Counted from the stretch's first letter, positions 46,701 through 56,027 are shown. The stretch: 64,000 nt of DNA from Rhodocytophaga aerolata (GCF_030503435.1 NZ_JAUKPO010000002.1:496001-560000); one strand, 5' to 3'. Notes: generated from the sequence alone by a model not told the origin. Made by a program: numbers and translations.

Positions 46701-49700
46701 TTTGTAAATAACAACCGGGATGCTAACGGAAATAACCTTGCTGGTAGCAATGCGATTATAAGAGCAAATCCTGGTGGCACCGTACGATTCAGAGCTAATT
46801 TAGCCAGCTTTCATGGTAATTCTACTATTGATGCCGGAGCAGGATTTATTGTAGAAGCTTTTGATAACAATCCGCTACAGGAAATAAAGATTGCCGCGAA
46901 CGACTTACAAGAATTTACTATTAACAAGCCAGAAGGCCGGGTGGTAGTACAAGGCTTTGGCAGTGACCGTTTAGATGTTCGCAGAAATCTGAATATTTTG
47001 TCTGGCGGTATGGAAATGCTTACGAATACTCCTTTATTAGTAGACGGCAACTTCAATATTTCTGGCGGATTCTTCACTTTCAATAGTAGTATTGCCATTG
47101 TGAGAGGTAACTGGAACAATACCGGCGGAACGATCAATACAGGTGGGGGTATAGTATATTTTTATCCTTCAGACAATGCCACCAAAATAGTCCGGAGCAA
47201 CGGCCAGAGTTTCAACCAGGTAAATTTTGGTATGATCAATAATAGCACAGGAGCTTTATCCACACCTCTTGCACCTGCCTCTCCCGGTTTAACTACCTAC
47301 AGAATTGTTGACCATTTTACTGCTACTAATCTAGTTACTATTGCGGCAAGAGGACAAATAAGCGGAACTATTTATACTGATGACCCTGCCGTAAATACAA
47401 GTACCCATCCTGCACAGCCTAGAATCGTGGTTGTAGAGGCGAATGTAACTGTACGGGTGAACGGGATGCGTGTACGTGAAAATGGCGAGTTGATATTAAA
47501 AGAAGGAGCTACCCTGCTGATAAGCAATAACACCAAAGATTTTACAGTGGATAACTATAATCCTTTCCCTGCTGCATTGAATCCATTGGGATTACGTATT
47601 GAAGGAGCAGCTTCATCTTTCCCTAATGGTAAATTAACGGCTATAGGTACAGCAGAAAACTATGTAAAAATCAGCCGCAATGGTATATCCGGCGTGTATA
47701 ACTTCAAAGTAAATGGTACCTTAAGCAACCGGTATTATTTGTTTGAATTTATGGATACAAATGGAGTAGATCTGACAGCCTCTACTTCAACTACTATTAG
47801 CCCAGGTACTGCCGTAATTCCTGCCAATGGTGTTCCTGGTACACAAATGGTAAACGTAGCCAGCTTTAGCGACGGTATCTTAACTAATGGTACCATAGGT
47901 GGTGTATACATTAAATATACAGATAATGCATCCATTTTTGGTGCAGCGCCTGATACGATATATAACGTTAACTTTCCAGTGCCTTTGATAGATGGATTAG
48001 GCAATGGGGCCAACATCAGGCGCACAAGCCTTGTATGTGCTGCAGTTGCTACTGGTGTTGTATGGTTCAGAAATGCAACCGGCTCTTTTGCAGGTGAAGC
48101 TTTTGATGACGATGGCTCTGCTTGTGGCTTAGACCAGATACAGTGGAGACAGCCCCAGATAAGAAAGTGGGATGGAGGTGCAGGTAATTCATTCTGGCAT
48201 GCAGCCAATAACTGGATACCCGACGGAGTACCCTTACCTGATGAAGACGTTGTGTTAGATCATACCTATGTTCCGGGAGTTTACACAGTAAATATTACCA
48301 ATATTACCGGGGATGTAATCGCTAACAACTTAAGTATTATCAATAACACAAATTCTAATCAGATCACCTTGCAAGTATCAGATGCAAGAAACTTAAAGAT
48401 AAATAAAGGCTTTACTATTGATGTGCCAATTGGTACAGCATTTGGGAAACTGGTACTAGATAATGGCACTTCGATGGAAGTGGGTGAAAACTGGAGTAAT
48501 AAAGGAAGTTTTGTGGTAAATACAGCACCTGTCGCTTTTGGGGCAGGGTATAAAGGAAGCCGGGTAATTTTTAATGCCAAACCTACTTCTCCTGCTGCTT
48601 ACAATGCGGCCACGAATCTGGAACCTTCAAAATACACAGATAACGTATTTCATAAAATCATTATGAAATCCGGAAGAACGGAATTGAATAGTGATTTAAT
48701 GGTAAAAGACAGCCTGATTGTTAACACAGGAGCCAGACTCGATAACTCTTCCAGCTCTGACCCACAGTCTATATTAAAAGGTCCGAATGGAATCCATCCG
48801 AATACAATATTAATTGAAGGTAACTGGGTTAACAATGGTCGCTTTTATCCGACAGATGGTACAGTAAATTTTGTTGGTCTAAATGAACAAATTCTGGTAC
48901 AACAGGATACTGTCACTGAAAACTTTTATACACTGAAAATAGAGAAACTATTTAATGCAAGTAATTTAGCTGATCACCGCAATGTTACGCTGTGGAGCAA
49001 AGCAACTGTATCCAATGAATTGAATTTACAACGAGGCCGCTTTATTACTAGACAGGGAAGGGAGTTGATTTTATTAACTGATAATATTATCCGTAACTCT
49101 GCAGCAGCTAATACAACGGCTTATGTAAAAGGTCCATTGGGTCAATTGTATAAAGGTATTGGTGAGATAAAACATAAATTTGCGGTAGGCGACCAATTAT
49201 GGCCTGGCGACTTTGCTTACTTAACTATTAAGTTAACTTCTACCAGCACAGATAAAGGTACAGTATTCATTATGGAGCAGAAAGACAGTGATCCTGATCC
49301 AAGTTTTAATCCACTGTATCCTAATGACCCGGCACCTTATGGAGAAGACAGAGTATTACCAAGGCCATTGAACTTTTTGAGCCGGAGCCGCTACTGGAAT
49401 GTAAAAAATATTATGTTTCCAATTACCAAGCCTACTGCAGGATTAAACGCTGACTTACAGAGAGGCAGAATTGAACTTCCCCTGGCTGTACAAGATGAAG
49501 ATGCAACGGTTACCACCTCCAATGGTTGGGTAAGTACTCCAGATCAAACGTTAGCCGATGTATTAAGCGAATTGCAAGAACTAAGCATTGTTCAGGACTC
49601 TCTAAATATGGATTCTAACCCTGACTATGCGCCTGCCTCACTTACTACACAAGTAAATAGAGGATGGGCCGAACAGGGAGAAAAATGGGGTGATTTAGGA

Positions 49701-50375
49701 GGCGAATTAAATGTTAAAGAATCAGGAGGAGCTATCAAGGCAACGTATACATCTAATCCTTTTTACAAATTGGGAAATGGAGACTTTGCTTTTGCGTGGA
49801 ATTACATACCCTTACCAGTTGAATTCTTAAGCTTAGAAGCAAGTAAAAAAGAGGGGGTAGTACCAGTAAAATGGATAATTGCCAGCGAACGCAACATTAT
49901 ACAATATGTGGTAGAAAGAAGCAGTAATGGAAAAGATTTTGTAAAAATAGGCGAGGTTCCTGCAAAAGGAAGCGAATCGTTAGCAACAACTTATCATCTT
50001 ACGGATGCTTCACCCCTTTCAAGTACAGCTTATTACCGGATTTATTCAGTAGATATGTTTGGAGTAGCTCAATACTCTAAAACTGTGGTGGTAAATACTA
50101 CTCATAAATCAACTTTATCTACTAATGATGCATTGCTTGTTTATCCTAACCCATTCAATGGCCGAAACCTCAATCTATCACTAGAAAATAATGAAGGTGA
50201 CATACAAATAGCTATCTATGATATGATGGGTAAACAAGTATATACGGCTGCTATTCAACAGTATACTAAGTCAGCGATATCTATCAATATGGATACACCG
50301 CTAACACAAGGAATGTATATAATGCAAATAATTACAGAAAAAGGGGTATATAAAAAGAAAATACTAGTTAAATAA
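43734..50375 (+). CDS. Giant T9SS-secreted modular surface protein
   Basis: A 2213-residue protein. A signal peptide ends near residue 52 (VTIALLFISLTGWGQ). Three W-G-type modules begin at about 54 (YWVGPAGGDWNTAAHW), 867 (YWVGNTYDGRLTTDVTTTRW, then NWS) and 1478 (KWDGGAGNSFWHAANNW). Between them are long beta-helix-like stretches rich in Asn, Thr, Gly and Val. A linker starting PLPVEFLSLEASKKEG (about 2025-2120) is typical just before T9SS tails, and the C-terminal sorting domain is at 2134-2213 (LLVYPNPFNGRNL, ending GVYKKKILVK). It is probably exported by type IX secretion and attached at the surface, perhaps as an adhesin. Confidence 0.9.
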   Translation: MGEILPQETPIRMTTYRSSDAYDPARKNLRFISYQAIVTIALLFISLTGWGQSYWVGPAGGDWNTAAHWVPAGVPTANTNVIIPSGFTPNITGTASVCRNISLSGILNIDAGAMLTVNGDWEVDQSVGGDLTGTGTVIFANNSDVADATISLVFTSTTHKANFYNISVDRIGGSLSTTAFWLNVTNNLTLTNGTVNANTSRIDVGRAFTDGPLATFNANTSTVQFVGSSLAAPVSADQPFYNVEVRKTNGSIAITSNLIIRSLLVQGTATTASSAVFSVAGITVDVQGTLMVEIGGNINLSATGNTNLMVSGATTVRSGGRIVTNLLSNTSEITFNGGLDLSSNIPLVSSVEIGPTIGAPVLSKLTVTGSTRIWGTAKLITNTTATVNFNGNVDLQPTGAGSRFDAFNSKIEVTGNWLSNRPEYFNAGTSTVKFIGNISTLIRENCTFANLIVEKSAGATVTYTNLSAISNLLINQNLLIQSGSLILSDVPLTVDMSLKGDLTIIKDASVDISIPSLVIEIGGNLEDQNVAEPTNIPPRRGLFIGMDPINPMGVRPCTPGIYSVQPKQDLPTIRFNGNTEQRITGYVPLRTYCGGLYPKNGIALPNIEIYKTDTVRLNSDVNVRIHGNLNIIQGGFNLSSQILYFGDNENDEINIQSLGTFTAPEGSQIFMNTGTTANGTFLKVNGGALKLLGKASNPVVITREGTVNQYFRMAAFSGTVEAIYTTISYQGSSNVGFYPDGGYGLAPDAITYQSAGGFKIYSSAVIDPDNLGYNFSYCVLGANAASGTTSLTINTGQDLNIRGTIFNTSGTGGINVVKNNADGIITFVRSSGELGGVNGEFYDGGYYADPVPGYDEGIVWETFTRMYWVGNTYDGRLTTDVTTTRWSDARNWSLSASSWDNPDNIYPGQYPAPSPLSGKTVAPDYLQQFEVFISASARTSPIVDGNYVIQGTVINNAVGRYDSFDLNPVLIRNGKTLDLNGHTLTVWGDFVNNNRDANGNNLAGSNAIIRANPGGTVRFRANLASFHGNSTIDAGAGFIVEAFDNNPLQEIKIAANDLQEFTINKPEGRVVVQGFGSDRLDVRRNLNILSGGMEMLTNTPLLVDGNFNISGGFFTFNSSIAIVRGNWNNTGGTINTGGGIVYFYPSDNATKIVRSNGQSFNQVNFGMINNSTGALSTPLAPASPGLTTYRIVDHFTATNLVTIAARGQISGTIYTDDPAVNTSTHPAQPRIVVVEANVTVRVNGMRVRENGELILKEGATLLISNNTKDFTVDNYNPFPAALNPLGLRIEGAASSFPNGKLTAIGTAENYVKISRNGISGVYNFKVNGTLSNRYYLFEFMDTNGVDLTASTSTTISPGTAVIPANGVPGTQMVNVASFSDGILTNGTIGGVYIKYTDNASIFGAAPDTIYNVNFPVPLIDGLGNGANIRRTSLVCAAVATGVVWFRNATGSFAGEAFDDDGSACGLDQIQWRQPQIRKWDGGAGNSFWHAANNWIPDGVPLPDEDVVLDHTYVPGVYTVNITNITGDVIANNLSIINNTNSNQITLQVSDARNLKINKGFTIDVPIGTAFGKLVLDNGTSMEVGENWSNKGSFVVNTAPVAFGAGYKGSRVIFNAKPTSPAAYNAATNLEPSKYTDNVFHKIIMKSGRTELNSDLMVKDSLIVNTGARLDNSSSSDPQSILKGPNGIHPNTILIEGNWVNNGRFYPTDGTVNFVGLNEQILVQQDTVTENFYTLKIEKLFNASNLADHRNVTLWSKATVSNELNLQRGRFITRQGRELILLTDNIIRNSAAANTTAYVKGPLGQLYKGIGEIKHKFAVGDQLWPGDFAYLTIKLTSTSTDKGTVFIMEQKDSDPDPSFNPLYPNDPAPYGEDRVLPRPLNFLSRSRYWNVKNIMFPITKPTAGLNADLQRGRIELPLAVQDEDATVTTSNGWVSTPDQTLADVLSELQELSIVQDSLNMDSNPDYAPASLTTQVNRGWAEQGEKWGDLGGELNVKESGGAIKATYTSNPFYKLGNGDFAFAWNYIPLPVEFLSLEASKKEGVVPVKWIIASERNIIQYVVERSSNGKDFVKIGEVPAKGSESLATTYHLTDASPLSSTAYYRIYSVDMFGVAQYSKTVVVNTTHKSTLSTNDALLVYPNPFNGRNLNLSLENNEGDIQIAIYDMMGKQVYTAAIQQYTKSAISINMDTPLTQGMYIMQIITEKGVYKKKILVK

Positions 50376-50397
50376 CTGAGTATTTTTTAAAGAGAGT

Positions 50398-50440
50398 AAA
50401 AGCACGTAACTTTTCCATTGTTACGTGCTTTTGTTATTTA
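50398..50440 (+). terminator. Terminator after the giant gene
   Basis: A perfect 13-bp inverted repeat, AAAAGCACGTAAC at 50398-50410 and GTTACGTGCTTTT at 50420-50432, with a 9-nt loop and a T-rich tail. It lies 23 bp after the stop codon. Confidence 0.9.
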
Positions 50441-50482
50441 TATATAATCACTTAACCCTCACAAAATTTATATTCTTATTAA

Positions 50483-51079
50483 TTAAAAATATAAGATAAG
50501 GCCCATTGAATTATTACTGATAGCCACTTTGTTCACTATATTATGTAAGTTTTTCACATGGCTATGATGAATAAAATACAGGGCAGTATCAAATAATAAC
50601 AAAAACCCTCCTTGTAATAAGATTGATTGCCCAAAACCTTTAAGTCGTTCTGCCTGTGCAGTAGAATTTTTTGCACGTTCTGTTAAATACAAACCTGTAG
50701 CCATATACGCTACATCCAACCCGGCATTAAACAATAATATTTTCTCCATACCATATTGTTCTTTTATAGAAGAAAACAACGTGAAGGAAGCCGGATCAGC
50801 TGTAGCAGAACCATAATATCCAAAACCCGCTAGTGCAAGGTTTACTACATTCCAGTAAGCATTCATTTGATGAAAATATTTATTGCTGCCCACAGCTTGC
50901 CGGGCAGCAATCGCCCCTGAGCCTATATTCACTAGCGCCCAGCTACCCAGAGTAATCATTCCAATTTTATTGGTTTGCAGCCGATGTTGATTAAAGTCGA
51001 GAAGTTCTGTGCTTTGCTGGGCAAACACATTAACTGAACAGCAAAGCAGAATAAATAGCAAGATATATTTGAATGGCAT
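50483..51079 (-). CDS. DUF6992-like exported membrane protein
   Basis: A 198-residue protein with a signal peptide (MPFKYILLFILLCCSVNVFA, then QQSTELLDFNQHRLQTNKIG). Three or four further hydrophobic segments lie at about 38-60, 80-92, 115-135 and 150-172 (QSILLQGGFLLLFDTALYFI). The spacing fits the DUF6992 family of Bacteroidota, of unknown function; I am moderately sure of this match. It is convergent with the giant T9SS gene across a terminator. Confidence 0.7.
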   Translation of the reverse strand: MPFKYILLFILLCCSVNVFAQQSTELLDFNQHRLQTNKIGMITLGSWALVNIGSGAIAARQAVGSNKYFHQMNAYWNVVNLALAGFGYYGSATADPASFTLFSSIKEQYGMEKILLFNAGLDVAYMATGLYLTERAKNSTAQAERLKGFGQSILLQGGFLLLFDTALYFIHHSHVKNLHNIVNKVAISNNSMGLILYF

Positions 51080-51201
51080 AACAGCAGAGGATTTTATAAA
51101 TAACCATACTTACGCCAAATTGTTAGATCCGCCTAGTTTACTCTAAAGTAAAGATGTTTATTAGCTATATATAAAAGTAAGTAAGGGCATTTACTTATGT
51201 A

Positions 51202-51822
51202 TCATAATCCTTCAAATGCATAATAAATCAGCCGGCAACCAAAACCAACTAAAGCCATGCCTACAGCACGGTTCATCCATATAAGAAAGGTTTGCGTCAG
51301 GTATTTACTTAACTTATGAGCTACATAAGCTTTACTGATATCTGTACAAAATACAGTGAGTATGGTACCTAAAAAAAATAAAAAGATATGAATTCCTTCC
51401 AATTTCTCCTGTACAGTAACCATACTCATAACGCCTACCCAGAATAAGATTACAAAAGGATTAATAGCATTTAAAGCAAAACCTTTAAATACATACCTGA
51501 AAGTGCCGGGTTTTTTGGGCTCAATTAATATATCCGCTTTGCTGCTTATTGGCTTCAAAATGGCAGAAATTCCAAACATAAACATAATAAGTCCACCGAT
51601 CATCGCCAGGCTTTCTTTAAACTGCTCATGCTCAAATAACTGTGTAAAACCAATATAGCAAATAAGTATATATAGTGTATCGCTTAAGGAAATTCCCAGC
51701 GACAACAATACACCCGACCGGAATCCTTTCCGGATGCTTGTTTGAATAAGTGCAAAAAAAACTGGCCCTATTAAAATAGCCAGCAGTAGTCCAAAAAGTA
51801 TCCCTTTGAATAATGCGTGCAT
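51202..51822 (-). CDS. LysE family translocator
   Basis: A 206-residue membrane protein with about six helices. The N-terminal LysE motif GLLLAILIGPVFFALIQTSI is followed by KGFRSGVLLSLGISLSDTLY and, after a charged loop, FALNAINPFVILFWVGVMS. Members export amino acids such as lysine, arginine or threonine across the inner membrane. The substrate is not predictable. It lies between the DUF6992-like and GH3 genes on the same strand. Confidence 0.9.
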   Translation of the reverse strand: MHALFKGILFGLLLAILIGPVFFALIQTSIRKGFRSGVLLSLGISLSDTLYILICYIGFTQLFEHEQFKESLAMIGGLIMFMFGISAILKPISSKADILIEPKKPGTFRYVFKGFALNAINPFVILFWVGVMSMVTVQEKLEGIHIFLFFLGTILTVFCTDISKAYVAHKLSKYLTQTFLIWMNRAVGMALVGFGCRLIYYAFEGL

Positions 51823-51913
51823 GAATCACTTGTACGAAAACCTCCTCTACATTTTTCAGCTAAGCAACTAACCTGCATAAAAGACTATACGATGGATAGC
51901 GCTTACTAATATA

Positions 51914-53467
51914 TCATATACCGGATTGTTCATATTGCTTAATAAATTCTTCCCACTCAGTAAAGAGAGCCTTCTTCATCACCCTTGGAAACTTATTCTG
52001 GCCGCCTTCTTTTCCTTTCACCTTCATCCATTTATAAAAAGCTTCCGTTGGAAGCAGCTTTACATATACATCCTTCAAAGCTGCACTGCGTTCTACCCGG
52101 TAATCGTCATTAAGTACACACAATTTTTCATCGATTTTATTGCGAAGCAGTTCCGGGTCTACCATATTATCTGTACCAATATACCATTTATGTGCAAAAA
52201 GTGTGTCGTGCGGTATACCTGCTACAGTAAACTCCTTAATATTGATATTTAACTCATCCGACACCAGCTCAACGGCTTTATTCATATTATCAACAGAGAG
52301 ATGTTCGCCACATAAGCTCAGAAAATGCTTGGTACGCCCGGTAATTACTATTTCTGATTCCTTTTTTGAAACAAACTTAATCACATCGCCGATTAGGTAT
52401 CGCCAGGTGCCCGCACAGGTAGAAAGCAACAAGGCGTATTCTTTGCCTTCTTCTACCTGGTCTATCATCAATGTTTCCGGATGTTGAATCATCTCTCCAT
52501 CGGCATCAAAATTTTTGTCATTGAAAGGAATAAACTCGTAGAAGATGCCATTATTCACTACCATCCGCATAGACCGGCGATTGGGTAATGCTTGAAAGGC
52601 AATAAAGCCTTCTGAAGCAAGGTACGTTTCAATATAAATTATTGGGTGTGCCAGCAGTTTTTCGAAGCCTTTGCGGTAAGGGTCAAAGGATACGCCACCA
52701 TGTGTATACACCATTAAATTTGGCCATATGTCATGTATAGTTTTAACCTTGTAGTGTGCTATAATTTTTTCCATCAATATTTGAATCCAGGCAGGCACAC
52801 CCACAATAAAGCCAATATCCCAGCTGGCGGCTTTTTCAGTAATTTCATCCAGCTTACTATTCCAGTCAGAAATTTTAGCTATTTCTTTTCCGGGTTTGTA
52901 AAAGTGCTGAAACCAGAAAGGAATCTGACTGGCACTTATTCCACTTAGATCTCCCTCAAAATACGAACCGTTAAAATTTAAATGGGTGCTGCCTCCCAGC
53001 ATCAGAATACCAGTTTCGAATAGTTTACTAGGAAGTTCCTTATAGTTAGATAGAGACAGAATCTGGCGGATACTGGTTTTCTGTATCGCCTTTATCATAG
53101 ATTTGGTAATGGGGATGTGTTTAGTAGAAGCTTCAGAAGTACCAGAACTTAAGGCAAAATACTTTACCCGGCCAGGCCAGCAGATGTTTTTTTCGCCTGC
53201 CAACGAGCGGTTCCACCACCGGTTAAATATATCATTATAAGTATAGACTGGTACCTGTTCCCGGTATCGTTTATAAAAATCCTGATGATGGTTGATATCT
53301 TTTATTACTTCTTCAAACCCGTAGGCTTTACCAAATTCCGTACTCTTTGCTTTAGACAATAGCTTTTTAAGCTCTTCCCGCTGTAATTCGTAAGAATTTA
53401 TGCGCTCCTGCTCAATTATTTTCCTAATTTTTATTCCATTCTTTAAAAGTGTACCTAATATGGGCAT
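51914..53467 (-). CDS. GH3 family protein
   Basis: A 517-residue protein resembling plant GH3 acyl-acid-amido synthetases. ATP-binding motifs include YFALSSGTSEASTKHIPITK, YLASEGFIAFQALPNR and YALLLSTCAGTWRYLIGDVI, then the C-terminal SLCGEHLSVDNMNKAVELVS. Adenylating enzymes of this fold conjugate acyl acids to amino acids; the bacterial substrate is unknown. An exact -7 motif lies 30 bp upstream on the minus strand. It is divergent from the YggS-family gene. Confidence 0.9.
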   Translation of the reverse strand: MPILGTLLKNGIKIRKIIEQERINSYELQREELKKLLSKAKSTEFGKAYGFEEVIKDINHHQDFYKRYREQVPVYTYNDIFNRWWNRSLAGEKNICWPGRVKYFALSSGTSEASTKHIPITKSMIKAIQKTSIRQILSLSNYKELPSKLFETGILMLGGSTHLNFNGSYFEGDLSGISASQIPFWFQHFYKPGKEIAKISDWNSKLDEITEKAASWDIGFIVGVPAWIQILMEKIIAHYKVKTIHDIWPNLMVYTHGGVSFDPYRKGFEKLLAHPIIYIETYLASEGFIAFQALPNRRSMRMVVNNGIFYEFIPFNDKNFDADGEMIQHPETLMIDQVEEGKEYALLLSTCAGTWRYLIGDVIKFVSKKESEIVITGRTKHFLSLCGEHLSVDNMNKAVELVSDELNINIKEFTVAGIPHDTLFAHKWYIGTDNMVDPELLRNKIDEKLCVLNDDYRVERSAALKDVYVKLLPTEAFYKWMKVKGKEGGQNKFPRVMKKALFTEWEEFIKQYEQSGI

Positions 53468-53497
53468 TACTTACTGGGTTTTGTTGATGAATTATGG

Positions 53498-53505
53498 CAA
53501 AAATA
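53498..53505 (-). promoter_or_regulatory. -7 promoter motif for the GH3 gene
   Basis: Plus-strand CAAAAATA reads TATTTTTG on the minus strand, an exact TAnnTTTG, 30 bp upstream of the GH3 start. Confidence 0.5.
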
Positions 53506-53569
53506 CTGTTATTAATATTTATATGAAATAAATAAAAAGCTAAGTTGCTTTTTCACCAGATAAGGGATG

Positions 53570-53577
53570 TAATTTTG
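53570..53577 (+). promoter_or_regulatory. -7 promoter motif for the YggS gene
   Basis: TAATTTTG is an exact TAnnTTTG match 62 bp upstream of the YggS start, with GTTG 22 bp further upstream as a weak -33 box. Confidence 0.5.
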
Positions 53578-53639
53578 CAGCAGTCCTTTTAATTTTAGCA
53601 ATAAGAAAAAATCTAAAATACCCTTCCAACGCACTACTT

Positions 53640-54305
53640 ATGAGCATACGTACCCATATAGAAGCCATTACCAGTACTCTACAAAATACGCCTTGCCGGT
53701 TAATTGCTGTAACAAAAACTAAACCAGTAGATATGCTCATGGAAGCTTATCAGGCTGGGTGTAAAATGTTTGGCGAAAACAAAGTGCAGGAAATGGTAAG
53801 TAAATATGAAGTGTTGCCCAAAGATATAGAATGGCATTTAATTGGGCATCTGCAAACCAACAAAGTCAAGTATATTGCCCCTTTTGTAAGTATGATTCAT
53901 TCGATAGATAGCTTTAAGTTGCTACAAGAAGTAAACAAGCAGGCACAAAAAGTAAACCGGGTTATTCCTTGCTTACTGCAGATACATATTGCAGAGGAAG
54001 ATACTAAGTTTGGGTTGTCTGTTGAAGAAGCAGAAGCATTGCTGCACTTACCCGAACTTCCCATCTTACAGCATATAAAGATTTCCGGATTAATGGGCAT
54101 GGCTACTTTTACAGAAAATCTCACACAAATACGTAAGGAATTTAAGGGGTTGAAATTATTTTTTAATCAACTAAAATCCCAAAAGTTACCTGCTAATGTA
54201 GAGATGCAAGAACTTTCAATGGGTATGAGCGGAGATTACCACATTGCCATTGAAGAAGGCAGCACTCTTATAAGGGTAGGCAGTTCTATTTTTGGAGCCA
54301 GGTAA
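53640..54305 (+). CDS. YggS/PROSC family pyridoxal phosphate-binding protein
   Basis: A 221-residue single-domain alanine-racemase-like barrel. The PLP lysine is in LIAVTKTKPVDML. Other motifs are FGENKVQEMVSKYEV, WHLIGHLQTNKVKYIAP, LMGMATFTEN and the C-terminal LSMGMSGDYHIAIEEGSTLI, which binds the phosphate. Members maintain vitamin B6 and amino-acid homeostasis rather than acting as racemases. The length is standard. It is convergent with a small lipoprotein gene. Confidence 0.95.
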   Translation: MSIRTHIEAITSTLQNTPCRLIAVTKTKPVDMLMEAYQAGCKMFGENKVQEMVSKYEVLPKDIEWHLIGHLQTNKVKYIAPFVSMIHSIDSFKLLQEVNKQAQKVNRVIPCLLQIHIAEEDTKFGLSVEEAEALLHLPELPILQHIKISGLMGMATFTENLTQIRKEFKGLKLFFNQLKSQKLPANVEMQELSMGMSGDYHIAIEEGSTLIRVGSSIFGAR

Positions 54306-54349
54306 ATTTACTTTGGATTTCAAACAAAGCACTCACCTAACAACTTGCC

Positions 54350-54835
54350 TTACAGTATACGGCTAGAAAGCACTTTCCAGGAGATGCTCCCAGTATCAGT
54401 AAATGTATACTCCAGCAGTAGTTCTCCCGCACTATGGCCATCTTCGAAATATGCCATCACCCATTGTCGGTTCAGAATCTGAATCCGTTCTTTATAGAAT
54501 TGCATCGTCCCTCCTAAATTGCCTTTTACAGGAATCAGCTGGTTATTTTTCAGAAGATCTGCTTTGATAGTTTCTGCCGGATTGGTCAACCCTCTTCTTT
54601 TGAAAAAATCTAGGTCACTTTGGCTTAATAAGTCTTTTCCACTCCTGGCATCCTGCGTGTAAACTTGTTTATCCATTAATGAATCTATCTGTAGACGCAA
54701 GCTATCCAGCTGTAGCTGAAGCCTGGTATTTGCCTCGGTAAGTGAGGTAGCAGTAGGCTCAGTACTGTTCGAGCAACTATATGAAACAAACATTAGTACT
54801 CCGGCTACTAAGAGGCATCGTATGTAAATATGCAT
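54350..54835 (-). CDS. Unknown small lipoprotein with coiled coil
   Basis: A 161-residue protein with a lipoprotein signal (lipobox VSYSC near residue 21). A heptad-rich coiled-coil segment lies at about 34-58 (LTEANTRLQLQLDSLRLQID). The remainder is a small soluble domain (LDFFKRRGLTNPAETIKADL, then VPVKGNLGGTMQFY) with no recognised family. Probably anchored in the periplasm or outer membrane. Confidence 0.68.
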   Translation of the reverse strand: MHIYIRCLLVAGVLMFVSYSCSNSTEPTATSLTEANTRLQLQLDSLRLQIDSLMDKQVYTQDARSGKDLLSQSDLDFFKRRGLTNPAETIKADLLKNNQLIPVKGNLGGTMQFYKERIQILNRQWVMAYFEDGHSAGELLLEYTFTDTGSISWKVLSSRIL

Positions 54836-55121
54836 GACGATTGATAAGTATTTCTCACAAGTATACTAATCAATGACTAATAACTACGGTTATTTTTTTT
54901 GCTATTTAAAGTCAGCAGCCGTCAGCAAATGTAGCCTGTGGTAAGGAGGCATGCTGTAGCGTTTATAATAGCTTTTTCAAAGGTAATGGACTGTATTACA
55001 TTCCTTATCTAACAGACAGCAAAAGTTTTGTTTCTGAAAGGTTACCTCAACCAGACATACTCATTAACGTTTGTCTAAGGCTTTTTAAGCCGGATAAAGT
55101 AACAAACACTACCACCCAACC

Positions 55122-55946
55122 ATGAAAACAATTATTGCCACTTTTGCATTTGCTTTAACTAGCCTAGTAGTAACTGCCCAGAAAAGACTGGTAGCAGAGG
55201 TGTATCCCAGCGCTGTAATGATGCATGAATCAGACGAAGTAGTATTGACCAGAAACTCGGGATATAGCACGGCCAATGCAGAAGTTTACCTAGTAAAAGA
55301 TGACAAAGCCAAAGTGATGGCTTTTTATCATAAGAAGCACAAAAGATCAGAAAAGATACTTCCCTGCGAAAATGGTGATCAGTATCTGGAAGTACAAACC
55401 CAGCAAAACGATGACCATGGCTTATTATCAGCAGGAATAGTTATTAGTAGTAATCCTTATAAGAAAACAGATTACGAAGATATTGGCGGATTTGATGAAT
55501 TAAGAGAGTTAGTGAAGTTGGGATATCATTCGCAAGAAGAATTTGATAAAGTATATGACCGGTACAAGTATTTGAACCATGCTTTTTTCAACTCTACATC
55601 TGAAGAAGATAAAACTGAGGGTGGTTTACTTACCGTACAGGAACAGCTCTACAAAAAATACCTGGAAAAAGTGCTGCCTGTTGATATGGCTGCTCAATTA
55701 GAAGCAATGGTAGTTAGCATAGAAAAATTAACGGAAGAACGCAAGTATGAAGAGGCTCATACCTTAACTGGTAAACTTCAGGCTGAAATGGATAAGGCTG
55801 CTACTGGTTTTCATCAAACCGATACCTGGGCTACCTGGATGGAATATTTCGCTACATTAGAAAAAAATGCTTTCAAAACGATGGTTATTATTCATAAGCC
55901 GATAAGCCAGTGGCATATGGACGATGCTATAGTATTACAAAACTAA
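55122..55946 (+). CDS. Unknown exported protein
   Basis: A 274-residue protein with a signal peptide (MKTIIATFAFALTSLVVTAQ). The first half of the mature protein has strands similar to a sensor-type beta domain (VYPSAVMMHESDEVVLTRNS, KVMAFYHKKHKRSEKILP). The second half is helical and charged (EEQEFDKVY-like, then TVQEQLYKKYLEKVLPVDMA). No family is recognised. It stands alone, with 286 bp upstream and a terminator-like hairpin downstream. Confidence 0.7.
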   Translation: MKTIIATFAFALTSLVVTAQKRLVAEVYPSAVMMHESDEVVLTRNSGYSTANAEVYLVKDDKAKVMAFYHKKHKRSEKILPCENGDQYLEVQTQQNDDHGLLSAGIVISSNPYKKTDYEDIGGFDELRELVKLGYHSQEEFDKVYDRYKYLNHAFFNSTSEEDKTEGGLLTVQEQLYKKYLEKVLPVDMAAQLEAMVVSIEKLTEERKYEEAHTLTGKLQAEMDKAATGFHQTDTWATWMEYFATLEKNAFKTMVIIHKPISQWHMDDAIVLQN

Positions 55947-55988
55947 CATATACATATAGTTTAATTAACTTGAATATAATAATCACGT

Positions 55989-56027
55989 AAAAAACCTCTA
56001 TATTCTTGAATTATGGAGGTTTTTTTT
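55989..56027 (+). terminator. Terminator-like hairpin overlapping a start codon
   Basis: AAAAAACCTCTATA at 55989-56002 pairs with TATGGAGGTTTTTT at 56012-56025 (one G-T pair), with a 9-nt loop and eight T in a row at 56020-56027. It sits 43 bp after the unknown exported protein's stop. The ATG of the next gene (56013) is inside the right arm. Confidence 0.8.
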
